Source: Halisarca cf. caerulea
Taxonomy: Eukaryota; Porifera; Demospongiae; Chondrillida; Halisarcidae
Length of the DNA: 64,000 nucleotides
Direction: 5' to 3'
Assembly: GCA_963170055.1 (NCBI GenBank)
Contig: CAUJGJ010000444.1
Location: forward strand, 7,550,618 to 7,614,617
Shown here in pieces: positions 55,184 through 64,000 of the stretch. A program made the position numbers and the translations under genes. Each line of letters begins with the position of its first letter. The stretch's first letter is position 1. The notes under the pieces were generated by a model. It had not been told where the DNA came from and did not search any database. It saw only the letters and a program-made list of their open reading frames with translations.

Positions 55184-56929
55184 TCACAAAGCACAACACA
55201 CAGCGGATTGGTGGTCAGTTTGGGTGGATGAGATGATGGACATGTCATCAGCAAAAGCAGTTACTTTGTGTTCTTTACCTTGAGCGTACTTCAATGACTT
55301 GGAAAGGAGTGTCTTAGGTGGCTGTGGTTTGCGATCAGTTGTTTTGATGAAGTGTTTGGCATTCTTACGAGTCAGTTTCCAGGGAGTAGAGTGGAAATTC
55401 ACGGTTTCAGTTTGGTTGTCAAAGTATTCAACTTGAGCCTGGCCATCAGGGAGGTAGTCTAGTACAACAGCCCGGTACCATCCTGATGGTTCTGGAGACT
55501 CTGGCTCGTCCCATAGTATGTATACAGTGGCTCCCTTTGGTGGTAGGTCTTCAGAGTTTGGAATTTCTAACTGGGTGAGGAAGCCTTTGTGGGACCAAGT
55601 GGCTGCTAGGTGTAGAATGGGGCTTACAACTAGTAGGAAGATGATCGGGGATAAAGTGTCGCCCTGAAACACACCTTGTTGGATAGGGAAGGAGGGGGTG
55701 ATCCAGTCCTTGGTACTGACGTAACCTTGGAGTTGAGAGTAGCAGTCCTGGATGTAACTGGTGACTGCTTGAGGGACCTTCACAAGGTGGAGCATGTCAA
55801 AGATGAGGTTGTGCTGGATAGAGCCGAATGCATTTCGAAGATCAAGGAAAGTTATGCAGGCAGGGAGCTTGAGATTTTTGGCCTGATCTACGATGTGGTT
55901 GATGGTTGCGATATGTTCCAAGTTTCCTGAGACGTTGTGGAGAAAGCCTTTCTGCACTGTAGGGTCGATAACATTATTTGCTAGACAAAATTTCTCTAAT
56001 CGACGAGCTAGAATCTTGTGGAAGAGTTTTCCAATAGTGGAGGTGAGGGCGATAGGTCAATAGCAGGAGGGATCATTAGGATTGTCGCCTTTGCTAACAA
56101 GGATAATCTTCCCTTGGCACCACGCTGGAGGGCACTTGATGGAATCTAGTAGGATCGACGTGAATAGTTCAGCTAGAAAGGAGTGAGTGGCTGAAAGTTT
56201 CCATAGGTGGTGATATGAGATGCAGTCATCTCCTGGAGAGGACCCCTTGGCACAGTTTCTTAGGGTAGAGCGAATTTGGCTGGCATCTATTGGTGACATA
56301 TTGAATTGGATATTGTTATCAGCAGGCATTACCTCCGAGATCCAGGGGGGAAGAGAGGAGTAGGCATTCGAACGCTTGCTGTAAGTAGATGTAAAGTACT
56401 CATGGGCTGCGGATGCTGAGAAAGCAGGGGTAGCATAATTTGTGTCTTCTAGCACAGACTTTGAGAACTTCCACCTATCTCTCCAAAATGCCTGTTCTTG
56501 TTTCACAGTGGATACTTTCACTTCGTGCAGTCGCTGGCTCTTTAAGGCTTTGTTGTGCAGCCTCATCACGTTGAGGAACGCAGGGCGATTTGTGCCGATG
56601 TCTTTACGGGCTTTTTCCTTCAGTGAAGCTAGTTTGTCAATGGTCCTCTCAAGGAGTGAACGTCTGTGGAAAAGACTTCAGTCACTTCGTTATTATTCCA
56701 AAGAGGACCAGGATTCGGGTGACGATTTCAGTGAAGGCTGCTGCTGCTTCTGTTGTTGAGATTTCTTTGTCTTGAGTCTGGATGATAAAGGTTGAAATTG
56801 CGTGGCTAGATGCGAGTTGATCAGTTCCCAGTCAGTAGATTTGGCAGGTTTTTCGGTCGCTGGGTGAATCCCAGTGGAGGACGTACTGGCCGCCATTTTA
56901 TATCTATACCGGTTCTCGGAGTATGACAA
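55184..56929 (-). pseudogene. LINE reverse transcriptase with Tudor-like insert
   Basis: The ORF starts near MAASTSSTGIHPATEKPAK (56896), with a Gln/Ser-rich lead, a frame break near 56690, then QEQAFWRDRWKFSKSVLED, GSSPGDDCISYHHLWKLS (motif 0/1 region) and a TGA (about 56055) where CGA would give the usual RPIALTS motif. It continues QKGFLHNVSGNLEH (motif 2), ITFLDLRNAFGSIQH (motif A Asp) and QQGVFQGDTLSPIIF (motif B). Before the catalytic FADD there is an extra segment of about 80 residues: GATVYILWDEPESPEPSGW, YRAVVLDYLPDGQAQVEYF, like a Tudor/SH3 barrel. It is truncated shortly after FADD. Confidence 0.8.
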
Positions 56930-57030
56930 GTAAACCCTTCCAGCAAATCAATATCCAAGTGATCAATGTAATGATACCAAGACGAACAAAAGTGGTTGTA
57001 CGTGACAATTTCCTTATACTCTGGGGCCAA

Positions 57031-58149
57031 ACTGGTATCTTTTCACATATGACGATCTCTCAAAACTAGGTAGTATCGATAGAGGGGGCATCTGCATGAG
57101 TATAAATATACACAAAAGTAAAAGATATATACTAGTGTAAATTCTCTAATAGAACAGTGTACTTATTAATGCATACAGATACTATATATATGTGTGTGTG
57201 TGTGTGTGTATACAATTACAAATCATCAATGTATAGTCAAACCTGCCATAAAGAAAGTGCAGCATGTATATAGTCAGAGAGAACAAAATGAGTGATGAGA
57301 AATGATCCCATGTTCAGAACTCCTTCTGAGCTGCCATTATATGGTACTCTGCCTTGACAACCCCTACCATGGCAAGCTAAATCATACACTACATGGGTGC
57401 CAGAAATAAAAGGCTATAATAACAATTACACAGTCATGTACTTGACACAGCCATGACCACATAAAAAGAAATTCAAAGCTATTGTGGTAATATTATGCTT
57501 TAAGTGCTCACCCTTTATGGAGAGAACTTTTATCATACTAATCATTGGGTAACGACCAATGTTAGACCTGATCAGTTTTCGAGTACAATTGCAGGCTGCA
57601 CTCTGGATATCTAGAGTTCTCAGGTATGGCTTTGGAGAGGTGTAAGGGCTCATCCACACTTGGTGTGTGGGGAATGGGAGTGTTGGATATAACCGAAAGA
57701 TTGTGAACTGACTTAGCATCCGCCATGTTGCTGACATATACAGCCAAACTTGTTTACAACGACGCCCTTGGTCCCACTAAAATGTGCTGTTGTTGTAACC
57801 AGGGCATTTAGTACAGAGACCTGTTCCTGCTATGTGTGTTGTTGTAAAGAGGCTGATGTTGTGAACAGTGACTTTGTAACCAAGTTTGACTGAATATATA
57901 TATATATATAGACATCGTTCTAGACAGGGGCCACCTTCTTGTGGCGCAAAAAATATATGCTCATTGCATAGAGTGTGAAATTAGCTTTCAAATGGTATAT
58001 TGAGCATAGGAATAGGGTGATGTACCATTGAGAAAACATTGCTAAGAAAACGATAAAAAAGGCAAAAATAAATAAACTGTGAATTGAGGCACTAAAAATG
58101 TACATGTCTAAAAACCACCCACAGCATATGAGATACCCTCTTGTTCTAC
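57031..58149. other. Intergenic, (TG)n and (TA)n tracts
   Basis: Microsatellites lie at about 57189-57209 (TG) and 57895-57911 (TA). A minus-strand ATG in good context (AACATGGCGG, about 57729) opens a frame of about 55 codons (MADAKSVHNLSVIS) that could be a first exon, but nothing supports it further. The rest is unremarkable. Confidence 0.4.
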
Positions 58150-58266
58150 TCAACTTGCTTCAGTAGCTGTTCTCTGAATCCTCTGTACCTTTCTCCTCTT
58201 TTTGGCAACTTCTTTTTCCTTCAGTTCTGCCCTGCGTAACCTGCATATTGACTTCAGGAACTCTAG
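58150..58266 (-). CDS. Small terminal exon, basic coiled coil
   Basis: After a pyrimidine-rich acceptor (TCTCTGTTAG) the minus strand encodes LEFLKSICRLRRAELKEKE, then VAKKRRKVQRIQRTATEAS and a TGA: 38 residues exactly in phase 0. It looks like the last exon of a gene whose upstream part would lie toward 58400. The family is unknown. Confidence 0.35.
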   Translation of the reverse strand, partial: LEFLKSICRLRRAELKEKEVAKKRRKVQRIQRTATEAS

Positions 58267-58409
58267 CTAACAGAGAACAAAACAGTTGTTCGACCAAAGT
58301 GATCAAGTTACAGTGCTGATTAAAATTATGTTACCATTAAAACGAGCATCGCACGCGCTTGTTTCGAGGACGTCCGCGAGTACTCGCGAGTATTGTAAAC
58401 TATTAACAC

Positions 58410-58647
58410 TGTACAATAACTCAGTAGCGGCGTTGTGATAGCGATACACTGGTCACTGGACAATTGCTATTAATTAACTGCCACACTGGCTAACAACACT
58501 AAGTTACACAACACTAAATGATAGCAAACATGCAAGTGCTTAAATACTCTTACAATAGTTATTAATAGTAACACCATGCTTGATTATAGGAATAAAGGTG
58601 AAGCTAAGATTACATCACATAAAGGTATGTTAATAGATTACACCACA
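58410..58647 (-). repeat. 3' LTR of the Ty3/Gypsy element
   Basis: Identical to 62566-62803 except about one base (AAATGATAG here versus AATTGATAG). Its first bases supply the last codons and stop of pol. Confidence 0.95.
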
Positions 58648-61600
58648 TCTCCCTTTCTCCAGTACATGAGGCGATCTGGAGGTCGGATAGGTACTCCGGT
58701 CTGTGTGCGGGTGACTCGAGGCTCGGTTGGGTTGTTGTTGGCATTGGAGTCTGATGTGGCTTGTTCATGGCGATCTGTCAGAGCAGTTCGGTTCCTCCTC
58801 ACTTGTCCTGAGGGAACATTGACTACATAAGATCTAGGTGTAGATGCGGTTGTGATGATGCGTCCCGGAACTTGTTGGCCTTGGGTATTTACCCAGACTG
58901 GGGCGTCATCAGGGAGTGGTGACACTGAACGAACCCGGTGTCGTTTGTCATAGTTTTCCTTTTGCTGCTGTTTGTACTTCCTATCCATGTCAGCAAATCC
59001 TTTTAGATAGGTCCAGTTAGGTTTGAGCTGTTTCTTTGTTTGTGGGAGATCAGTCCTCAAACGTCTTCCCATGAGGAGTTCACATGGACTAAGGCTACAC
59101 CAAGGGAGTGGTGTTGTGCGGTAGCTCAGTAGTGTTAGATACATGTCATCTGTCTCCTGTAGCAGTTGTTTCACTGTCTTCACTGTTCGTTCAGCTAACC
59201 CATTACTCTGTGGGTAATATGGGCTGCTAGTGATGTGTTTGAATCCATACTTTTCGGCAAAGAGTTGCATTTCCATTGAGCTGTACTGAGGTCCGTTGTC
59301 ACTGATGAGAATTCGTGGGATACCATGGCGGGAAAAGATAGACTTCATGGCGGTGATCACTGATGTTGATGTGGTGGATGTCATTTTGATGACTTCCGGA
59401 AATCTGGAATAATAGTCCACCATGATCAGGTAGTGCTGTCCGTTGAGTTCAAATAGATCTGTTCCCACTTTCTCCCAGGGATGGTCTGGTAATGGGGAGG
59501 TCAGCATGGGCTCTCGTACTGGAGGGCTCAACTTCATGCAGGTTGGGCATTTCTTAACATATTCTTCCATTTGTTTGTTGACTCCTGGCCACCATACAGA
59601 TTCAGAAACACGAAGACGACATCTGTGAATGCCCTGGTGGCCTTTGTGAATCTTGTCGAGTGTTTCCTGCTGCAGGCGTTCTGGTACCACAACACGTGTG
59701 TGGTAAAGCAATATACCTTCACATTGGGTGAGGTCTCTTCTGGCTTGCCAATAGCACTTGAGTTGTCCTTTGACATTGTGCTGCTCTGGCCATCCATCGA
59801 TACAAAACTTGGATAACTGCATGCATATAGGATCTTCTTTCTGTGCTTGGAGATACTTCTCGAGAGTCTCGGCATTGGCAGGCAGTTGTTGAAGGATAGC
59901 AGATAGGTTGAACTCTATGTTGTAAGATTTCCTCTTGTCCTCTTCTGAATGGCTCTGAGGCGCTCTGGAGAGGGTGTCGGCAGTGTAAAGCAATTTCCCT
60001 GGTACATGTAAAATGTTGTAGCTGAATCTCATCAGGCGGAGTCTGAAGCGTAGTACTCGTGGGGGTATGCTGTCCAAGTGTTTAGTACTGAGGAGTGGAA
60101 CAAGGGGTTTGTGATCTGTCTCAATAGTGATATTCTTTCCCAAGATGTAATCTGAGAAGCGTTCACATGCCCATGTTATGGCTAAGGCTTCTTTTTCGAT
60201 CTGTGCATATCTCATCTCAGTCTCTGTCATTGACCTAGAGGCATATGCTACGGGTTTCCATTCTCCATCAATAGACTTTTGTAAAAGGACTGCTCCTAAA
60301 CCGTAGGCTGAAGCATCTGCAGATAGTTTTGTGTCTGCAGCTGGGTTATACCAAGCAAGGACTGTTGGCGTTGTCAGGGCTGTTTTTAACTTCTGGAATG
60401 CAGAGACTTGACTTGGTCCCCACAACCATGTGGATTTCTTGCTTAGTAGTTCGCGGAGGGGTTTGGAGAGTTCTGCAATGTCTGATGTAAATTTCCCAAG
60501 TTGGTTCACCATACCCATAAAGCGTCGGAGTTCTGTGACGTTGGAAGGGGTTGGCATGTTGACAATGGCAGCAACTTTGGTTGGGTCTGCAGAGATACCT
60601 TTGGAACTGATGACATGACCCAAGAAAGTAATGGTATCTTTCCCAAATTGGCACTTGGCTTTGTTGAGGGTGACTCCAGCTGTTTCGAGACGCTGAAGAG
60701 TGACATGGAGACGTGTGTTGTGATCATTGTTATCTGAACCATACACAATGATGTCGTCCATTAGACAAAGAACTCCAGGAAGTCCATCAAGGATGGCATT
60801 CATCCTCCTTTGGAAGTGTTCTGGAGCACTGGATATGCCAAAGGGCATTTTGTTGAAGCAAAAGCGGCCAAAAGGGGTGATGAAGGTGGTAAGAAGGCGA
60901 GAATCTTCAGCAACTGGTATTTGCCAGAATCCGCTGTTTGCATCTAATTTGCTGAAGACTTTGGCTCCTGTTAGCTGTGCTAAGGTGTCATCGACTCTCG
61001 GCAAGGGGTGTACTTCTCTGAGAACTGCGGTATTTAATGGCTTTAGATCAACACAGATGCGAACTGAACCATCTTTCTTTGGAACCACTACCATGCCGGC
61101 ACACCATGGTGTGGGTACATCAACCTTTGAGATTACTCCCATGGATTCCATTCGTTCTAGCTCTTTCTTCACTTTTTGACGAAGTGGTAGAGGGACATTC
61201 CTTGGGGTATGAAGGGCGAAAGGTGTGACATCTGGTTGTAGATGAATATGGAAGTCTCCTTGCAGGGTTCCCAATCCTGTGAATAGCTTTGGGAATTGAT
61301 TGGGGACATCACCAAGTTGTCCAGTGACCTCTTCTACTTGTGCTAAGAGGTTGAGGCTTTGGATAGCTGGTAGGCCTAATAGATTTTGTGAAAGGTTTCT
61401 GACAATGTAGACAGCTTGGTTACAGCTTTGCCCTTTTGCTGATAAGGTGACATTGATTTGTCCCAAAACCTTTAGAGGCTTCCTGTCTGCTCCACAAATT
61501 GTTTTGGTGGGCTTCCTTAAGGTGACTCCTTTGAGTTGATTGAAAGCCTGTTCTGTCATGGCTGTTACCTCTGCACCAGTGTCTAGCTTGAAGGATATGA

Positions 61601-61853
61601 TGCATTTGTTGACCTTAATGGGGGTGTTCCACGACTTTGATGTGGGGTTTCCTGAACCAATTATGTTGAGGTAAACCGTGTCAAGGTCTTCCTCCTGCTG
61701 ATAGCGATCTCCTTCTTGTTGAATTGCCACTTCAGCAACGCGTTTGCTGAAACATTGACTGCTGTAGTGCCCTTTCTTCTGGCACCTATGGCAAGTTACA
61801 TCCTTTGCAGGGCAGGTACTTGAGGATGTGGCCCTTTTCCACAACGTGAACAT
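58638..61853 (-). CDS. pol: Ty3/Gypsy pol polyprotein
   Basis: The 1,071-codon frame opens within zinc-knuckle sequence (CHRCQKKGHYSSQC). Domains in order are protease (LDTGAEVTAM), reverse transcriptase (KLDANSGFWQIPV, FNKMPFGISSAPEHF, CLMDDIIVYG), RNase H (LSADASAYGLGAVLL, TDHKPLV), and integrase with its HHCC finger (HKGHQGIHRC, CPTCMKL) and DDE residues (VGTDLFEL, ILISDNGPQYSS, NGLAERTVK). All active-site residues I can check are present, and there is no internal stop. The stop (TAA) is provided by the 3' LTR, and the purine tract is coding. The frame differs from gag, with a 58-base overlap, so expression needs a ribosomal frameshift or this copy has a single-base indel. Confidence 0.93.
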   Translation of the reverse strand: MFTLWKRATSSSTCPAKDVTCHRCQKKGHYSSQCFSKRVAEVAIQQEGDRYQQEEDLDTVYLNIIGSGNPTSKSWNTPIKVNKCIISFKLDTGAEVTAMTEQAFNQLKGVTLRKPTKTICGADRKPLKVLGQINVTLSAKGQSCNQAVYIVRNLSQNLLGLPAIQSLNLLAQVEEVTGQLGDVPNQFPKLFTGLGTLQGDFHIHLQPDVTPFALHTPRNVPLPLRQKVKKELERMESMGVISKVDVPTPWCAGMVVVPKKDGSVRICVDLKPLNTAVLREVHPLPRVDDTLAQLTGAKVFSKLDANSGFWQIPVAEDSRLLTTFITPFGRFCFNKMPFGISSAPEHFQRRMNAILDGLPGVLCLMDDIIVYGSDNNDHNTRLHVTLQRLETAGVTLNKAKCQFGKDTITFLGHVISSKGISADPTKVAAIVNMPTPSNVTELRRFMGMVNQLGKFTSDIAELSKPLRELLSKKSTWLWGPSQVSAFQKLKTALTTPTVLAWYNPAADTKLSADASAYGLGAVLLQKSIDGEWKPVAYASRSMTETEMRYAQIEKEALAITWACERFSDYILGKNITIETDHKPLVPLLSTKHLDSIPPRVLRFRLRLMRFSYNILHVPGKLLYTADTLSRAPQSHSEEDKRKSYNIEFNLSAILQQLPANAETLEKYLQAQKEDPICMQLSKFCIDGWPEQHNVKGQLKCYWQARRDLTQCEGILLYHTRVVVPERLQQETLDKIHKGHQGIHRCRLRVSESVWWPGVNKQMEEYVKKCPTCMKLSPPVREPMLTSPLPDHPWEKVGTDLFELNGQHYLIMVDYYSRFPEVIKMTSTTSTSVITAMKSIFSRHGIPRILISDNGPQYSSMEMQLFAEKYGFKHITSSPYYPQSNGLAERTVKTVKQLLQETDDMYLTLLSYRTTPLPWCSLSPCELLMGRRLRTDLPQTKKQLKPNWTYLKGFADMDRKYKQQQKENYDKRHRVRSVSPLPDDAPVWVNTQGQQVPGRIITTASTPRSYVVNVPSGQVRRNRTALTDRHEQATSDSNANNNPTEPRVTRTQTGVPIRPPDRLMYWRKGDVV

Positions 61854-62524
61854 TTCTTCGAATCGGATGTTTTTTGGGGGTTGCTATTAGTGCGATAGTG
61901 TGAGGGTTTTCCACCCTGTTTCCACTGTGAGGTTTGGTGTGGTTTGCGTTTGCTCATTGCATCGAGGCTTTGCTGTGGTGTATCTGTTTTGTGGAGTATT
62001 CCTTGCTGCTCCCGTACTGCGTCACGCTGACGAATTGATTTCTTTGCCTTTTCGAGGGTAAGGTCTGGTTCCATTTGAAGTCGCTGTGAAAGCACGGTGT
62101 CCCGAATACCGACTACTAGGCGATCTCGAATAAGCTCCTCTTTGAGGTCACCAAACTCGCACGTTTCTGCTAGTCTGTAGAGTGTTGTGATGTACTCTTC
62201 GGCGGATTCGACTGGCTGCTGTTTTCTCATGTTAAATCTTGCCCGCTCGAAAATTACATTTCTCCTTACTTTGAAGAAAGTATCAAATTGCTCAAGGACT
62301 TTATCATATTTCTTTCTGTCCGTTTGTGATATTGTGGTGGAATTCAAGACATCCTCTGCGTTCTCACCGAGGCAATAAAGTAGCGTACTGACTTGTCGCT
62401 CTTCTGCTTCTCCCGATAGACCCGATGCTGCTCGAAACTGTTCGAATCTGCTTTTCCATCTAGGCCATTCATCAGGCTGCTGAAAGTTGAAAGATGCTGG
62501 AGGCTGTAATCTTAAACTAGCCAT
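61796..62524 (-). CDS. gag: Ty3/Gypsy gag
   Basis: From ATG 62524 (MASLRLQPPASFNFQQPDEW) the frame encodes a retrotransposon gag capsid domain (WPRWKSRFEQFRAASGLSG, LLYCLGENAEDVL, FFKVRRNVIFERARFNMR, EEYITTLYRLAETCEFGDL). It then has a basic tail and the first half of a zinc knuckle (KKCSRCGKGPHP). The frame leaves the knuckle after 242 codons; pol continues the zinc ligands in another frame. The start lies 42 bp inside the 5' LTR. Confidence 0.9.
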   Translation of the reverse strand: MASLRLQPPASFNFQQPDEWPRWKSRFEQFRAASGLSGEAEERQVSTLLYCLGENAEDVLNSTTISQTDRKKYDKVLEQFDTFFKVRRNVIFERARFNMRKQQPVESAEEYITTLYRLAETCEFGDLKEELIRDRLVVGIRDTVLSQRLQMEPDLTLEKAKKSIRQRDAVREQQGILHKTDTPQQSLDAMSKRKPHQTSQWKQGGKPSHYRTNSNPQKTSDSKKCSRCGKGPHPQVPALQRM

Positions 62525-62565
62525 TCTGAATTTGGAGAACTACAGGGATCCCACTTCTGACACCA

Positions 62566-62803
62566 TGTACAATAACTCAGTAGCGGCGTTGTGATAGCGA
62601 TACACTGGTCACTGGACAATTGCTATTAATTAACTGCCACACTGGCTAACAACACTAAGTTACACAACACTAATTGATAGCAAACATGCAAGTGCTTAAA
62701 TACTCTTACAATAGTTATTAATAGTAACACCATGCTTGATTATAGGAATAAAGGTGAAGCTAAGATTACATCACATAAAGGTATGTTAATAGATTACACC
62801 ACA
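62566..62803 (-). repeat. 5' LTR of the Ty3/Gypsy element
   Basis: This LTR starts the element on the minus strand and should carry its promoter. It is followed inward by the primer-binding site (62565-62546). Confidence 0.95.
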
Positions 62804-62876
62804 AACACCTATTCGGAAAGCATCGAATGTGTCGCTTGTCGTGTGAAGCGTTGTCTGAGATAAGAAAAAGATTCGA

Positions 62877-64000
62877 ATGGCTCGAAGAAGGAACGAAATC
62901 GAAGTAAAATGGTCGGAATCCAAAGATGAGGGGATGATTCACCGAGTAAATGTGAAGCACATTTTGGGAGACCTCGCCCAGACCAAACAAGAGGACGAAA
63001 TTGTGGTTAAACTAGGTTCTCGTCGCTATCGGGCGACCGTCGTGGACATGTTGGACTGGCAACCTCCAAAGAAGAATATCCCCCGAAACGCGGGTGTTAT
63101 ACAAAACAGCAAGAAGAAGAATCCAACAGCCTTAAAGACCAAGGCTTCAATTCGCTGTGCAAAAATACATAATTCGAGGCGTACTGGAGTAAAGATAGCA
63201 GCTAGCAAACCGCTGTGGTTGGGGTCTGGTTCACCTGCGAAGTCTTTTGGAAAAATGCCAGAAGAAGCTGAAGTAAGAGCAGAAGATGTTCAATCTAGAA
63301 TGGCATTGACTGAGATCACCAACACCCTGAATAATCAACATGTTACTGACCACCTATCTCCATCTTTTACTCCACCACCTAGTAGTCCAATTTCTCCTCT
63401 TCTTTTCTCATCTCCTCATACTCCCTCTCATTTAGCATTGCATGCATCTAACAGCCCACCCTCTCCTCTCTCATTACATAGTTCCCTTTCGCCATGTCGC
63501 CAGACACAATTTTCATCACACCCACCCGCTTCTACCCCTTACACATCATGTATACACCCACCTGCTCCCATCCTTTATCCTTCACATGTACACCCATCTA
63601 CTCCCACCCATTACCCTTCACATGTACAACCACCAACTCCCACTCATTGCCCTTCGGGTGCACACCCACCTGCTCCCACCCATTACCCTTCACATGTACA
63701 CCCATCTACTCCCACCCATTACCCTTCACATGTACAACCACCTACTCCCACTCATTGCCCTTCAGGTGCACACCCACCTGCTCCCACCCATTACCCTTCA
63801 CATGTACACCCACCTGGTCCTACCCATTGCCCTTCAGGTGCACACCTACCTGCTCCTACCTGTTACCCTTCACATGTACACCCACCTGCTCCTACCCATT
63901 ACCCTTCACATGTACACCCACCTGCTCCCACCCCTTACCCTTTGTATGCACACACACCTGTTCCCACACATTACCCTTCACCAACACATATACACCTACC
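62877..64000 (+). CDS. Open gene with Tudor-like N-terminus and Pro-rich repeats (runs off window)
   Basis: From ATG 62877 the plus frame (MARRRNEIEVKWSESKDEGM) stays open for 374 codons to the window end. The first 60 residues (IEVKWSE, VNVKHILGDL, VVKLGSRRYRATVVDMLDW) look like a small beta-barrel reader domain of the Tudor kind seen at the N-terminus of some invertebrate chromatin proteins. A basic linker, a Ser/Pro-rich region and then a 12-residue repeat follow (HYPSHVHPPAPT and variants such as HCPSGAHPPAPT). The start lies 73 bp right of the Gypsy LTR. I do not recognise the gene; it could be host or repeat-borne. Confidence 0.6.
   Translation, partial: MARRRNEIEVKWSESKDEGMIHRVNVKHILGDLAQTKQEDEIVVKLGSRRYRATVVDMLDWQPPKKNIPRNAGVIQNSKKKNPTALKTKASIRCAKIHNSRRTGVKIAASKPLWLGSGSPAKSFGKMPEEAEVRAEDVQSRMALTEITNTLNNQHVTDHLSPSFTPPPSSPISPLLFSSPHTPSHLALHASNSPPSPLSLHSSLSPCRQTQFSSHPPASTPYTSCIHPPAPILYPSHVHPSTPTHYPSHVQPPTPTHCPSGAHPPAPTHYPSHVHPSTPTHYPSHVQPPTPTHCPSGAHPPAPTHYPSHVHPPGPTHCPSGAHLPAPTCYPSHVHPPAPTHYPSHVHPPAPTPYPLYAHTPVPTHYPSPTHIHL
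63560..64000 (+). repeat. 36-bp coding minisatellite
   Basis: At least eleven tandem units of about 36 bp, with variants of CATTACCCTTCACATGTACA followed by CCCACCTGCTCCCACC, are in frame with the gene starting at 62877. Units alternate between two main types (YPSHV and CPSGA), suggesting a two- or three-unit higher-order pattern. Confidence 0.9.

Larger units (their letters stand above)
58410..62803 (-). mobile_element. Ty3/Gypsy LTR retrotransposon, young
   Basis: LTRs of 238 bp (58410-58647 and 62566-62803) start TGTGGTG and end TTGTACA on the element strand. They differ at about one position. A 5-bp duplication AACAC flanks the element (58405-58409, 62804-62808). Directly inside the 5' LTR is TGGTGTCAGAAGTGG, a probable primer-binding site; next to the 3' LTR is a purine tract (58648-58660). 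It encodes gag and a full protease-RT-RNase H-integrase polyprotein. Nearly identical LTRs indicate a recent insertion. Confidence 0.95.

Noticed and set aside
58576..58830. Plus-strand ORF over the Gypsy LTR
   Set aside because: It is antisense to pol and the LTR, with no independent signal.
1..64000. Search for tRNA, rRNA or snRNA genes
   Set aside because: I saw no cloverleaf with intact A/B boxes and no conserved rRNA text; this was by eye, so a scan with a covariance model could still find one.

Overview
This window is metazoan genomic DNA, most likely from a sponge or another early-branching marine invertebrate. It has short GT-AG introns and no bacterial-style gene packing. Its mobile-element mix (piggyBac, ISL2EU/Harbinger-like THAP-DDE, DIRS-like, Ty3/Gypsy, LINE, Tc1/mariner-like) and THAP, YqaJ, OTU, SAM-like and P2X7-tail domains are typical of sponges and cnidarians. 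The species assignment is inference. I see no rRNA, tRNA or CRISPR array.

Almost all of the window is nested transposon sequence. 1-411 is one copy of a repeat whose second copy (9892-11416) is split by a 1.1-kb TIR element. 670-3922 holds piggyBac fragments on the minus strand around a LINE reverse transcriptase. 4101-8700 is a stack of elements set in (TA)n tracts: a THAP/DDE transposon (4101-5988), then a 2.6-kb element with 263-bp inverted repeats carrying a broken YqaJ nuclease and a tyrosine-recombinase fragment. 9074-9884 is a RING-finger pseudogene with a 297-bp tandem duplication.

12640-18640 is a decayed DIRS-like retrotransposon on the minus strand. Its gag intron has expanded into a 28-bp minisatellite. 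Its gag is interrupted at 14486-16942 by a very young TIR element with a 148-bp TIR (one mismatch) and a perfect 8-bp target duplication. That element carries one intact three-exon gene joining a RecQ-like helicase half to a DUF6589-like domain. An 872-bp relative without a recognised gene (42450-43321) sits in a piggyBac copy. This pair is the best candidate here for a poorly described system.

18954-43860 is dominated by at least four piggyBac copies, all minus strand, all broken. One spans about 7.9 kb (30831-38719) between TTAA duplications and has a 4.8-kb intron. A Tc1/mariner-like element (26563-29142) is nested in another piggyBac, with an exactly readable TA target duplication. Several MITE-sized inverted-repeat elements lie in between.

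39945-54792 is richer in exons: fragments of a Kolobok-like/P2X7-associated family, a 1.3-kb SAP-motif ORF, and a multi-exon minus-strand gene with SAM-like, OTU-like and PHD-like exons. 55184-56929 is a second LINE whose palm domain contains a Tudor/SH3-like insertion. 58410-62803 is a young, nearly intact Ty3/Gypsy element with 238-bp LTRs. It landed 73 bp upstream of the start of an open, unfinished gene (62877 to the window end) whose C-terminal part is a 36-bp proline-rich repeat.
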